The notes under the pieces were generated by a model, which was not told the origin of the DNA, ran no database searches, and worked only from the letters and a program-made list of their open reading frames with translations. Below, in pieces: positions 1-7,000 of a DNA stretch of 11,574 nt (position 1 is the first letter of the stretch; the number at the start of each line of letters is the position of its first letter). The DNA lies in the NCBI GenBank assembly GCA_964544765.1, contig CAZJDM010000133.1, positions 1-11,574 of the forward strand. The letters run 5' to 3'. The position numbers were made by a program, and so were the translations under genes. This stretch comes from CAZJDM01 sp964544765. Lineage in GTDB: Bacteria; Bdellovibrionota_B; Oligoflexia; CAYFLR01.

Positions 1-189
1 TTATAAACTCGAATTTCCTGATGTTAAAAATTGAGGGGTAGGTGAACGGTTACAATTTATCCAAGCAATGTTCAATACAACAATAATGGCCAATGCCAAG
101 GATACTTCCCAAATGAACAACATCCTGAAGTCTGGCATTCTGGGGGTCGTAACTGCGCGCGTAATAGGCCTTCTCGAATGGCTTGCCAA
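1..189 (-). CDS. possible small single-helix membrane protein (62 aa)
   Basis: This tentative gene lies just after the 6-heme cytochrome. All three minus-strand frames are open for much of this stretch, so the choice is uncertain. The chosen frame has a TTG start at 187-189, preceded by AGGT about 9 nt upstream. It encodes an arginine-rich N-terminus, one strongly hydrophobic segment (about residues 24-41, starting MLFIWEVSLALA) and a short polar tail with one cysteine, ending TAA at 1-3. Positive charge before the helix fits an N-in topology. ATG codons at 136-138 and 121-123 would give 45 or 40 aa but have poor ribosome sites. No family is recognised. If real, it would be the second tiny membrane protein beside the NapC-like gene and could be an assembly or stabilising subunit (inference). 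Confidence 0.35.
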   Translation of the reverse strand: MASHSRRPITRAVTTPRMPDFRMLFIWEVSLALAIIVVLNIAWINCNRSPTPQFLTSGNSSL

Positions 190-193
190 TAAA

Positions 194-889
194 CTAATAC
201 CTAAAATCTTGAAAATGACAATGCCTGCAACCATATTCGGTAACAAACCCTGACGGATGCCTTTCATAATGACATCTAGTGCAGGCCAGATCAACCGCAA
301 CAAAACTATGGGCACGATTAGTTATTCCGCCATGACAATCCACACAAATTATCTTTCTTTTAGGACCTCTTTCTCTACTCAGATATTGCTTAGGATCAGC
401 AATATCTGCCGGGTCAGTAATTTCTTGCTCTGTATACAGTTCTAGATCGGTTTGTCTTTCTAGATGTAATTTATGTAAGAAGGTTTGATCAATCTTGGGG
501 ATCTTACTTATATCTCTTTCTCTCATTGGTCCACTGATGGTTCCTCGCTCTTTATAATCTGAAATATGACAAGCAGAACAAATTTCTTTGGGAACATGGG
601 GAACCCGTTCCAATCCTTTCAGGTATTTGGGCTGTTTGACAATCATGATAAAAAATTCTTTAAAATAACTTCTAAGTGGCTGATGATGACAATCGTGACA
701 GGTGGTAATTTGATTATGACTGCTGGCCTGCCAAGCATTAGAAGCATAATCATGAACATGACACGAAGTACAAAATGAGGCGTCCTTCCAGACGTACTCA
801 TATGTCTTATATCCCGGATAAATACTTAATACTATACCTACAATAAAATAAGGGATAAGAAGTTTCTCTATTTTATAATTAGAGATCAC
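194..889 (-). CDS. NapC/NrfH-like membrane cytochrome c with six hemes
   Basis: Probable quinol-oxidising membrane cytochrome of 231 aa. One N-terminal transmembrane anchor (about residues 9-28) is followed by six CXXCH sites near residues 40, 64, 104, 182, 203 and 221. The first part (FCTSCH, then a W and SxH, then CHDCH) matches the start of the NapC/NirT/NrfH family, whose members pass electrons from menaquinol to periplasmic partners. Family members normally carry four hemes in about 180-200 aa; here the C-terminal third holds three closely grouped sites, giving six. The start is GTG at 887-889, with GGAGG at 897-901 seven bases upstream and the preceding gene's stop directly abutting. 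Its likely role is a second entry point from the quinone pool into the chain encoded upstream (inference). The exact electron acceptor is unknown. Confidence 0.85.
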   Translation of the reverse strand: MISNYKIEKLLIPYFIVGIVLSIYPGYKTYEYVWKDASFCTSCHVHDYASNAWQASSHNQITTCHDCHHQPLRSYFKEFFIMIVKQPKYLKGLERVPHVPKEICSACHISDYKERGTISGPMRERDISKIPKIDQTFLHKLHLERQTDLELYTEQEITDPADIADPKQYLSRERGPKRKIICVDCHGGITNRAHSFVAVDLACTRCHYERHPSGFVTEYGCRHCHFQDFRY

Positions 890-1021
890 CTAGAATCCTC
901 CATGCGGTAATACCTGAGATAAAAACAATGTATTAAAAATCACCAAAAAACCAACAATAAATCCTAATATTATAGTCATAATCTTCCACAATAATCTTAG
1001 TTTAATCTGTGTTTTAGCCAT
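890..1021 (-). CDS. 43-aa single-helix membrane protein, NapE/TorE-like in shape
   Basis: This short gene fills the gap between the 23-heme and 6-heme cytochromes. ATG at 1019-1021 has GGAAAG at 1028-1033, six bases upstream. The product has a basic N-terminus (MAKTQIKLRLLWK), one hydrophobic helix (about residues 14-35) and a short tail ending LPHGGF. Its TAG stop abuts the GTG of the NapC-like gene, and that gene's GGAGG site lies inside this coding region, so the two are probably translationally coupled. Size, topology and position before a NapC-type gene recall NapE/TorE, tiny membrane proteins of nap and tor operons whose function is not well defined. Homology is not demonstrable by eye. 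It probably associates with the adjacent quinol dehydrogenase (inference). Confidence 0.65.
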   Translation of the reverse strand: MAKTQIKLRLLWKIMTIILGFIVGFLVIFNTLFLSQVLPHGGF

Positions 1022-1043
1022 TTATATCTTTCCGTACATCGCG

Positions 1044-4000
1044 TTATTTAAGAAACAATGGAGGATTAATTAATAAATGAAATTTCTCCATTAATGTTTC
1101 AACTTCATCACCATGACAACTAGCACAAAATATCAATAGATCTCTCTTCTTTTTCTTGAAAAGTTTTCCTTCAGTTAGGGTGCCATGAGGGTCATGACAT
1201 GTAATGCATGTAATTTGCTCATCTTCTAAAATTACATTTTTGGCTCTCGATGTACCTGTAATTGGAATTATTTCCTGATGCCTGGACTTAAACCCTTCAT
1301 GACAATTAATACAAGCTGCTCTCCCCGGCAACTTAGATTCATGAGGAGAATGACATTGTATACAAACACGATCTTTACTTTGAATACGCTCTAACCTATC
1401 CTCTTCAAAGATAACCATATGCTTATTTTGATTTAAACCGGCAGCAATATTTTCATGGCAATAAATACATCTAAATCTGGTAAAAGAAGACTCCGCATTA
1501 AGTTCAAAAACCCCATGCAATGGATGGCACGATTTGCATTTAACCTGGTTATTTAGAGGGTGACTCTTTAAAACTACATCATCTATTAAATGACATTTCG
1601 CGCATCCTCGTTGTGAAGTAAGTAAAGAAGAATTCATATTTAAAAACTTCTTATGCTTACTCTGAATATGGGGATCGTGACACGTAGTACACTTAGTGTT
1701 ACGACCTTCCACAGTTAAAGTACCGGGATCAAGCAGACCCTTTAACTGTGGATGAGCATTTTCTTTTTCTCGATGGCAACTAAAACATAGATCTGTTTCT
1801 TTTTTGATTTGCTTGTGCCTATGAGGAGAGTGACATTGCAAACAGCTGGCATTTTGCCCTTCTGTCTTATTTAGTAAGTCTTTCGTCTCATTTGGTAAGC
1901 TCCCTGTTTTGTCTGATAATTTTGTTTTTTGTTGAACTATTTGTTGTACTGTTAAATGAACATTTTTTCCATCGTGTAATTTAAGCTCTTGGTGACATTC
2001 CAGACAATTAGTATAAATAAAGGGCCTTTTCAATTGCAAACTTTTCGGTTTATTTAAAGCCGCATGCATAGGATGACAGTCAGTACAATACGATCCTGGT
2101 TTTACGGGGTGAGACATAAGATTTATTTCTTTCTGATGACATCCTAAGCAATAAGCACCTCGACTAAAAACAATAAAATCTTTATTTAATAAAAAGGGAT
2201 GTCCTTTTTTTCCATGTGGATCATGACATTCCATGCATTTAGGTTTAGACTTTCCCTTCATTGCACTAATAGGATGAACCAGCTCATGATCTGCATGACA
2301 CTCAAGACATTGCGCGTTTCCTACCTTTTTTGGAGCTTTAAGAGAATGGCAAGTAAGGCATCCTCTTTCACCCTCCGGCCATTTATTCAGTTCCTTTCTA
2401 ACGGTCATTTCACCAGGACGTAAATGACTATTTTGGGTTAAATGTTTTTTAAATTCATTATGACAAGATAAACAAGCAAATCCATATTGGTCCTTATTTA
2501 TTTTTAAACCTTCTTTACCCTCATGATGAAAAACATGGCACGAAGTACACGTTACATTATCATTCAATGGATGATTATGATTAGAAAAGTCTTCCTGATG
2601 ACACTTTTTACATAAATCAAGATATCCTTCATTTAATAACTGCTTTTCCACTCCATGCATCGAGTGACAAGTAAGACATTTATCATAATAAAAATCCTTT
2701 CTCTGGAAGGTCAATACTGAATGATTTTCATTTTGAACGGTCTGTTTTTGATGGCAGTTTTGACAAAGATCAAGAATATTAACTCTCAAATTAACTTTAT
2801 ATAATACTTGTTTTTTATCAATTATAGTTTCATCCTTCTTATGATGAGTCTTATGACAGGTTATACACGTAATTTTATTATTCTTTAAAGGCAGTTCATT
2901 TTTCATCCATTTGACTTCTACATTAAGCGGATGATGGTTTTTATCAATAAAATTTTGCAAACTATTTACTTCTAATCCATCGTGACAATTTAAACAGCGA
3001 ACTTCGTCCGCTTTTTCTATGACTTCTTTATGAAAAAATAAATTGGTATGTAACAACTCTTCAATATTTTCAATTTGTTTTTTCTCACCAACATCGAGAT
3101 CTGAAGGAATATTAATGGCATGAACCATGTTCCCTAAAAAGTCAGCGATATATAAATTATTACCTTTAGCTGCCTGATCCAGAGGGTAATCAAATCGATG
3201 ATCGTTAGCTAAAGAAATGTGCCCTTTTACTTCTCCTTCCAAGTCATATAAGAAGACTAGTTTTAATCCGGCGTCAATAATGGATAATAGGGAAAGACCA
3301 GATAAATAAGACATGGCTTTAGGATACATAAAAGTTCCATCCCAACGGCCCCATTTACCCCATTTCTTCAATAAGGAGTGATCAATTATCGCGCCAGAAA
3401 ACTGGGGATATTTAACTATTGAAGTTCTCAGAGGATCAAGTAACAAGAGATCTTTCTGGGGAGTAATAAGAATCCTAGAGTATCTACCCTTAGACATCCT
3501 CATCTTATCTTGCCAATCCCCAAAAGGATTCTTTTGTTTTTCTAACTTGATATATTCAACCTCTTTAGAGGGCGGGACATCGATCTTTTGCCAGGTTTTT
3601 AGATCTGAACTAAAAAATAAATCTTCTTTCACCAAGTAACAACCATTTGACTGACAAAAAATATCTCTAATAAAGATTTTTTTATCGGTAGTGGGCCAAG
3701 ACCTCTTTAAAGCCAACTCATCCTGACCGGACTGATTTAATGTCGAGTTATAATCTCTCAGAGAGAATAACGAAAGCTGGTGTTCATTAGTAAGCATCCT
3801 TCTGGTAGCTACTAATAATTCTCCTTGATAGCAATCCATTGCGGTAACAAGTTCCCCAATTTCTTGTTTTTCTATAGGGATTTCTTTTTTAATATGTCCA
3901 TCTCGTAAAGAAAGAATAAAAATAGAATGTTGCTTAACACTGTATACCCATAAATATTTACCACAGGTAGTAACAATGGAAGGATTCGCTATTTTCCTTT

Positions 4001-4136
4001 GCCAGCTAAAGGACACTTGGGGCGTTAAATCTTGAGCCTTACCACTACTACCACCGATACCACTGATAATAAGAAGTAAAAAACTCCAAACAATAATGTT
4101 CCAAATACAAAAATTATTTCTCGCTAAACACTTCAT
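1044..4136 (-). CDS. 23-heme secreted cytochrome c with N-terminal NHL/propeller-like domain
   Basis: Giant multiheme cytochrome of 1030 aa. A signal peptide (hydrophobic about residues 11-28, probable cleavage near residue 34) is followed by about 340 residues without heme sites. Near residues 268-342 these contain two NHL-like repeats: a YP start, then a (I)ADxxxxxVxxx(D/N) strand pattern such as LYIADFLGNMVHAIN. From residue 381 to 1008 there are 23 CXXCH motifs, mostly in pairs of the form CxxCHxPHG ... LCxxCH, typical of doubled-CXXCH (Paired_CXXCH_1) domains, with many extra His as distal ligands. Such arrays act as electron wires. The propeller could be a docking surface. Its ATG overlaps the previous gene's TGA (ATGA) and no good ribosome site is visible, which implies coupled translation. 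No lipobox is seen. Periplasmic versus extracellular location is inferred; cell surface seems likely given the barrel upstream. Confidence 0.93.
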   Translation of the reverse strand: MKCLARNNFCIWNIIVWSFLLLIISGIGGSSGKAQDLTPQVSFSWQRKIANPSIVTTCGKYLWVYSVKQHSIFILSLRDGHIKKEIPIEKQEIGELVTAMDCYQGELLVATRRMLTNEHQLSLFSLRDYNSTLNQSGQDELALKRSWPTTDKKIFIRDIFCQSNGCYLVKEDLFFSSDLKTWQKIDVPPSKEVEYIKLEKQKNPFGDWQDKMRMSKGRYSRILITPQKDLLLLDPLRTSIVKYPQFSGAIIDHSLLKKWGKWGRWDGTFMYPKAMSYLSGLSLLSIIDAGLKLVFLYDLEGEVKGHISLANDHRFDYPLDQAAKGNNLYIADFLGNMVHAINIPSDLDVGEKKQIENIEELLHTNLFFHKEVIEKADEVRCLNCHDGLEVNSLQNFIDKNHHPLNVEVKWMKNELPLKNNKITCITCHKTHHKKDETIIDKKQVLYKVNLRVNILDLCQNCHQKQTVQNENHSVLTFQRKDFYYDKCLTCHSMHGVEKQLLNEGYLDLCKKCHQEDFSNHNHPLNDNVTCTSCHVFHHEGKEGLKINKDQYGFACLSCHNEFKKHLTQNSHLRPGEMTVRKELNKWPEGERGCLTCHSLKAPKKVGNAQCLECHADHELVHPISAMKGKSKPKCMECHDPHGKKGHPFLLNKDFIVFSRGAYCLGCHQKEINLMSHPVKPGSYCTDCHPMHAALNKPKSLQLKRPFIYTNCLECHQELKLHDGKNVHLTVQQIVQQKTKLSDKTGSLPNETKDLLNKTEGQNASCLQCHSPHRHKQIKKETDLCFSCHREKENAHPQLKGLLDPGTLTVEGRNTKCTTCHDPHIQSKHKKFLNMNSSLLTSQRGCAKCHLIDDVVLKSHPLNNQVKCKSCHPLHGVFELNAESSFTRFRCIYCHENIAAGLNQNKHMVIFEEDRLERIQSKDRVCIQCHSPHESKLPGRAACINCHEGFKSRHQEIIPITGTSRAKNVILEDEQITCITCHDPHGTLTEGKLFKKKKRDLLIFCASCHGDEVETLMEKFHLLINPPLFLK

Positions 4137-4771
4137 GGTAAATTATTTTCAGTATGACAATCAGTACAACTTGTATGGAGCAAGGGCATTTTGCTGGGTC
4201 TCCAAATAAAATCCTTCAGTATACTGTCATACTTTAGTTTATCTGTTAAAAAAGAAGGGGGCAAAGACTGCGGCTCCTTTTGCTTCTCAATGGAAGATAA
4301 AAAGGCTCGGTGTGGACGATGACAAGTCATACAGTCAATTTTTCCTTTTAACTTCCCTTTCAATAGAGACAAGTCTTTGCCCTGATGTTCGTTTAAGCCG
4401 CTATGGGGTATTTTGTTGTGACAAGCTTTACATATTTTATTAATGTTATCTTTGGTTATTATTTTGCTTTTGGTTACTACTTTGCTTTTGGTTACTATTT
4501 TGCTTTTGGTTACTATTTTATTTTTGTTTACAGTTTTACTTTTATTTATAGTTTTGCCTTTATTTATAGTTTTGTTTTTGATAATTACTTTTTTTTCAAC
4601 CATATTATGACAAACTCTACATCCTTCATTTTCTTTCAAAACCGCCAAGGAAAGAACATCTGTTTCTTTTCCATGAGGGTCCAACCTTTTAAATTCCAAG
4701 CACCATATTTTATCACTTGAATTTAAACTAAAATAAGTAAAAAGAACAGCAAAAATTATTAATTTAATCAT
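4133..4771 (-). CDS. 4-heme secreted cytochrome c with lysine-rich hexapeptide repeat
   Basis: 212-aa exported cytochrome. A signal peptide covers about residues 1-24. Four CXXCH sites lie near residues 51, 114, 147 and 202. Between hemes 1 and 2, residues about 61-108 are a tandem six-residue repeat of the pattern (I/V/T)(I/V)(T/N)K(S/N/G)K, which adds about 20 lysines without a compensating acid. Alternating hydrophobic and charged residues would suit a beta strand or an extended polycation. The start is ATG at 4769-4771, with AAGGAAA at 4779-4785 seven bases upstream; that site overlaps the stop of the lipoprotein gene before it. The 3' end overlaps the 23-heme gene by four bases, so the two are probably made together and may interact (inference). 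I do not recognise a named family beyond multiheme cytochrome c. Confidence 0.88.
   Translation of the reverse strand: MIKLIIFAVLFTYFSLNSSDKIWCLEFKRLDPHGKETDVLSLAVLKENEGCRVCHNMVEKKVIIKNKTINKGKTINKSKTVNKNKIVTKSKIVTKSKVVTKSKIITKDNINKICKACHNKIPHSGLNEHQGKDLSLLKGKLKGKIDCMTCHRPHRAFLSSIEKQKEPQSLPPSFLTDKLKYDSILKDFIWRPSKMPLLHTSCTDCHTENNLP
4445..4588 (-). repeat. 18-bp in-frame tandem repeat (minisatellite), about 8 units
   Basis: Seven clear 18-bp units run from 4463 to 4588, with a degenerate eighth at 4445-4462. On the plus strand the best units read TTTGCTTTTGGTTACTAC or TTTGCTTTTGGTTACTAT (4463-4480, 4481-4498, 4499-4516). Units further along diverge. Each encodes six residues of the lysine-rich linker in the 4-heme cytochrome. 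Because the unit is a multiple of three, slippage would change linker length without breaking the frame. Confidence 0.92.
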
Positions 4772-4783
4772 GAATCTATTTCC

Positions 4784-5074
4784 TTAAATATTTCCGTTAT
4801 TACCATGACAAACTTTACAATTTTTGATGCCATCTTTTTTGACTAAATAACGAGCCATCGCAGCGCTGTGTCTATCTATTTTTCCTCTTTGATGTATATT
4901 TCTCGGAATGTGACAATAAAAGCATTCTCTTCTTCCAAAACCATGAGGATGATTAGTTTGATCTAAAACTAAATCTTGTTGTTTCTCAATTTCATAATCC
5001 TCATAGGGTTGATTTTCACCACAAGCAGCAATTATCAAAAAACCAGTAATTATGAGAATTAGTAACTTATCCAC
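4784..5074 (-). CDS. 2-heme c-type cytochrome lipoprotein (96 aa)
   Basis: Small lipid-anchored cytochrome. I place the start at GTG 5072-5074, because a near-perfect ribosome site lies at 5077-5090 and the reading from there gives a clean type II signal peptide: hydrophobic residues 4-15, then lipobox IAAC with the cysteine at residue 18. Gly at +2 argues against inner-membrane retention, so the outer membrane is likely. Two CXXCH sites follow near residues 51 (CFYCH) and 86 (CKVCH), with several extra His (NHPHG, RNIHQR, DRHS) as possible distal ligands. An upstream in-frame ATG at 5138-5140 would add 22 residues and overlap the previous gene; it looks wrong because it hides the signal sequence. 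Its position after the barrel and 7-heme genes suggests an outer-membrane relay or adaptor (inference). Confidence 0.83.
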   Translation of the reverse strand: MDKLLILIITGFLIIAACGENQPYEDYEIEKQQDLVLDQTNHPHGFGRRECFYCHIPRNIHQRGKIDRHSAAMARYLVKKDGIKNCKVCHGNNGNI

Positions 5075-5076
5075 TA

Positions 5077-5090
5077 GGATCACCTTCTTT
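5077..5090 (-). promoter_or_regulatory. near-perfect extended Shine-Dalgarno deciding a GTG start
   Basis: On the minus strand this reads AAAGAAGGTGATCC. It differs by one base from the full complement of the usual 16S rRNA 3' end (AAAGGAGGTGATCC) and sits eight bases (AAGG to GTG) before the start codon at 5072-5074. It contains the TGA stop of the preceding 7-heme gene. It fixes the lipoprotein start and suggests strong translation of that gene. Confidence 0.8.
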
Positions 5091-5778
5091 CTGTATGACA
5101 ATCTAAACAAAATTGTTTGGATCGATGACATTGAATACAAGAATAAGGTTTAGCCGAAGCCTCAATTGAGTGTGTAAAACGGATGGATCCTGTATGAACC
5201 CTTGCATAAAACTTTTTCTTCTGATTATGACATCCCGAACAATCATTCCGACGGTGACATCTTAAACATGAGTCCTGATTAAACTCAGCCAAAGATCCAT
5301 GTCGAGCATTCCATCCTATTTTATGATCAGGCGGCTTAATTTTATCCGCCTTTGAATGACATAATAAGCAACTATTTAATCCAGAGGCAGATCTTGCGTC
5401 AAGATGGCAGGTATGACACACTTCTTTGGGAGGATGGAGTAGGCTTAGTTCGACAGATTTGGTGAGTCTATTTCTCTTTTTGGCTCGATATCTAAACGAA
5501 TGGCAATCTTGACATCCTACTTTCATCTTTTTAAATAATTTTCCATGTGTCTTATGAGAAAAATTTTTAAAAGTAGTATGGCCAAATTGTATTGAGAGCT
5601 TCTGATTACTGCTGTCTTTATTGCCGCTATCTTTATTGCTACTATCTTTGCTCGCACCACTAACCTGACTAGCCTTACTAGTCTTATTACTCTCTTCTCC
5701 AACTAAACTGGAAGTAAATAGCCCTATAGTAATTAAAAATATAATAAAAAATATTCTAATAATATAAATGCGCCACAT
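5080..5778 (-). CDS. 7-heme periplasmic cytochrome c (c3/c7-like)
   Basis: 232-aa exported cytochrome with a signal peptide (hydrophobic about residues 4-22, cleavage near 26). A low-complexity Ser/Asn/Asp/Lys spacer (about 30-60) precedes seven CXXCH sites near residues 89, 121, 137, 171, 180, 214 and 224. The pattern FSHKTHG ahead of the first site, and the paired CLRCHxxxxCSGCH and CIQCHxxxxxCLDCH, match cytochrome c3/c7-type proteins often encoded beside outer-membrane barrels in porin-cytochrome clusters. It is basic and compact, so it is a good candidate for the periplasmic shuttle or the plug inside the barrel (inference). The gene overlaps the barrel gene by 23 nt. The ribosome site is weak, so translation is probably coupled. 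MtrA and OmaB are about 35 kDa with 8-10 hemes, so this is a smaller analogue rather than a clear member. Confidence 0.9.
   Translation of the reverse strand: MWRIYIIRIFFIIFLITIGLFTSSLVGEESNKTSKASQVSGASKDSSNKDSGNKDSSNQKLSIQFGHTTFKNFSHKTHGKLFKKMKVGCQDCHSFRYRAKKRNRLTKSVELSLLHPPKEVCHTCHLDARSASGLNSCLLCHSKADKIKPPDHKIGWNARHGSLAEFNQDSCLRCHRRNDCSGCHNQKKKFYARVHTGSIRFTHSIEASAKPYSCIQCHRSKQFCLDCHTERR
5605..5649 (-). repeat. 15-bp in-frame tandem repeat, three units
   Basis: Three consecutive units encode KDSSN, KDSGN and KDSSN (residues 44-58) in the spacer between the signal peptide and the first heme of the 7-heme cytochrome. The plus strand shows TCTTTATTG-containing units. It is short but clear, and in frame. 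Confidence 0.75.
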
Positions 5779-7000
5779 ATAATACTGCTCTTACATCCCA
5801 TCCTGACATAAAGTTATTTTCCAGCTCAAAAGCCAGCATAGATTTCCAATCAGGATTTATGTCATAATTAGTTTTCAATCTTATTACTTCAATCATTCCT
5901 TTAATTCCATTACTTTTTTCCACATGCAAAATATCGGTTTTTAAATCAAATTGAACCAATTTTAAAAACTGATTATTAACTTGAAAAAAGTAGTTCCAGG
6001 TTTTACCTTTTTCACTGGTTAAGTAGCTCACACCTGCATTAACTGCCCACTGGTTCCAATTATAAGATAAGTAAAAATGTTCACGATCAGCCAATTCTTT
6101 GCCCACAACCGATGTCATTTCTATTAATTCATACCTTGCATTAGCTGAAAATCCATCAAAAACATCCCAATGGATTTCTGAAAATGACTGTCGTACAGGA
6201 GAATCAGCGAATAGATAATAAATATACTTTTGCTTCTCATTTAGCTGTTTAGGATGTCTAATAGAGTGACCCAAAATAGCGCCAAGTTTTGAGTTAAATT
6301 GTAAATTAAGGGTGTATAAACCCTGATCAAATGAATTTTCTTGTAGATCAAACTCCGACTTCAACCAAATAGTGGGTTTAAAATAAAACGTTTCAAACCT
6401 TTTGCCCAAATGCAAATAAGAGGCAACCGTAGCTGTTTCATGCTGCTTACGATTAATGCCCAGTTTTATCTGACTACCTAAGGTATACAAAGTAATAGAG
6501 CTGCCATAAATATTATCTTTAAGTTCCAAATCTTGAGAATCTGCGGAATTAGCGATCCATCCACCATATACCAACACCTTCATTTGGGAACCAATATAGT
6601 AGGGGATAATAACACCATCAATGGCTTCCCATATAAAACCTTCAGCCAATTGTTGTCGTCCCATATTTAAGTATAGTGAAGGACGAAGCCTTGGGTTTTT
6701 CTGGAACTTAAACGGATAAGTAAGAAATACTTCATAAGCATTAAGAGAATACTCACTAATAGTCGGATCATTCTCAAGTGCCATATCAAAATAAGTTTCA
6801 ATTCCTGAGGTGTGTAAATAGGTACCTTGCCAATCTAAGATAATAGGAGTCCTAACTTTATTATAAGTAGATCTGGAAAGACCGGAATAAATTTGAGATT
6901 GAGATGAAAAATAGCCAAAAGATGGTACCGAGAAAACTAAATATAAAGAGCCAACTAGAAGGAATAAAATAGACCACCATTTATAATTATAAGTTACCAT
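5756..7000 (-). CDS. outer-membrane beta-barrel, probable porin of a porin-cytochrome conduit
   Basis: 414-aa protein with no heme motif among cytochrome genes. The signal peptide spans about residues 8-29 (hydrophobic core, SFG before the probable cleavage). The mature part is rich in alternating aromatic/polar strands (for example SLYLNMGRQQLAEGF, FYLSYNWNQWAVNAGVSY) and ends ...VAHLYY, an aromatic C-terminal residue as expected for BAM-inserted barrels. About 385 mature residues would suit roughly 16-18 strands. In MtrCAB- and Omb/Oma/Omc-type conduits a barrel sheathes a multiheme cytochrome; sequence similarity among such barrels is low, so the role rests on context. Its ATG overlaps the end of the b/c fusion gene by seven bases, and the 7-heme gene overlaps its 3' end. 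A plain solute porin is the alternative. Confidence 0.82.
   Translation of the reverse strand: MVTYNYKWWSILFLLVGSLYLVFSVPSFGYFSSQSQIYSGLSRSTYNKVRTPIILDWQGTYLHTSGIETYFDMALENDPTISEYSLNAYEVFLTYPFKFQKNPRLRPSLYLNMGRQQLAEGFIWEAIDGVIIPYYIGSQMKVLVYGGWIANSADSQDLELKDNIYGSSITLYTLGSQIKLGINRKQHETATVASYLHLGKRFETFYFKPTIWLKSEFDLQENSFDQGLYTLNLQFNSKLGAILGHSIRHPKQLNEKQKYIYYLFADSPVRQSFSEIHWDVFDGFSANARYELIEMTSVVGKELADREHFYLSYNWNQWAVNAGVSYLTSEKGKTWNYFFQVNNQFLKLVQFDLKTDILHVEKSNGIKGMIEVIRLKTNYDINPDWKSMLAFELENNFMSGWDVRAVLYVAHLYY

Noticed and set aside
566..778. Plus-strand open frame of about 70 codons
   Set aside because: It lies wholly inside the 6-heme cytochrome gene on the other strand, with no recognisable motif or start signal; CXXCH codons on the minus strand settle the coding frame.
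2199..2423. Plus-strand open frame inside the 23-heme gene
   Set aside because: The antisense of regularly spaced TGT/CAT heme codons often stays open. There is no domain or ribosome site.
4445..4588. CRISPR array
   Set aside because: The 18-bp units are directly adjacent with no unique spacers, and they are in frame inside a coding gene.
4403..4720. Plus-strand open frame with repeated FGYYFAFGYYFAFGYYF-like aromatic sequence
   Set aside because: It is the antisense reading of the lysine-rich repeat in the 4-heme cytochrome gene. It has no ribosome site, and the minus-strand frame has four heme motifs, a signal peptide and operon spacing.
5075..5140. Upstream ATG start for the 2-heme lipoprotein
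   Set aside because: It overlaps the preceding gene by about 60 nt, lacks a good ribosome site, and puts 22 residues before an evident lipoprotein signal, whereas GTG 5072-5074 has an almost perfect ribosome site.
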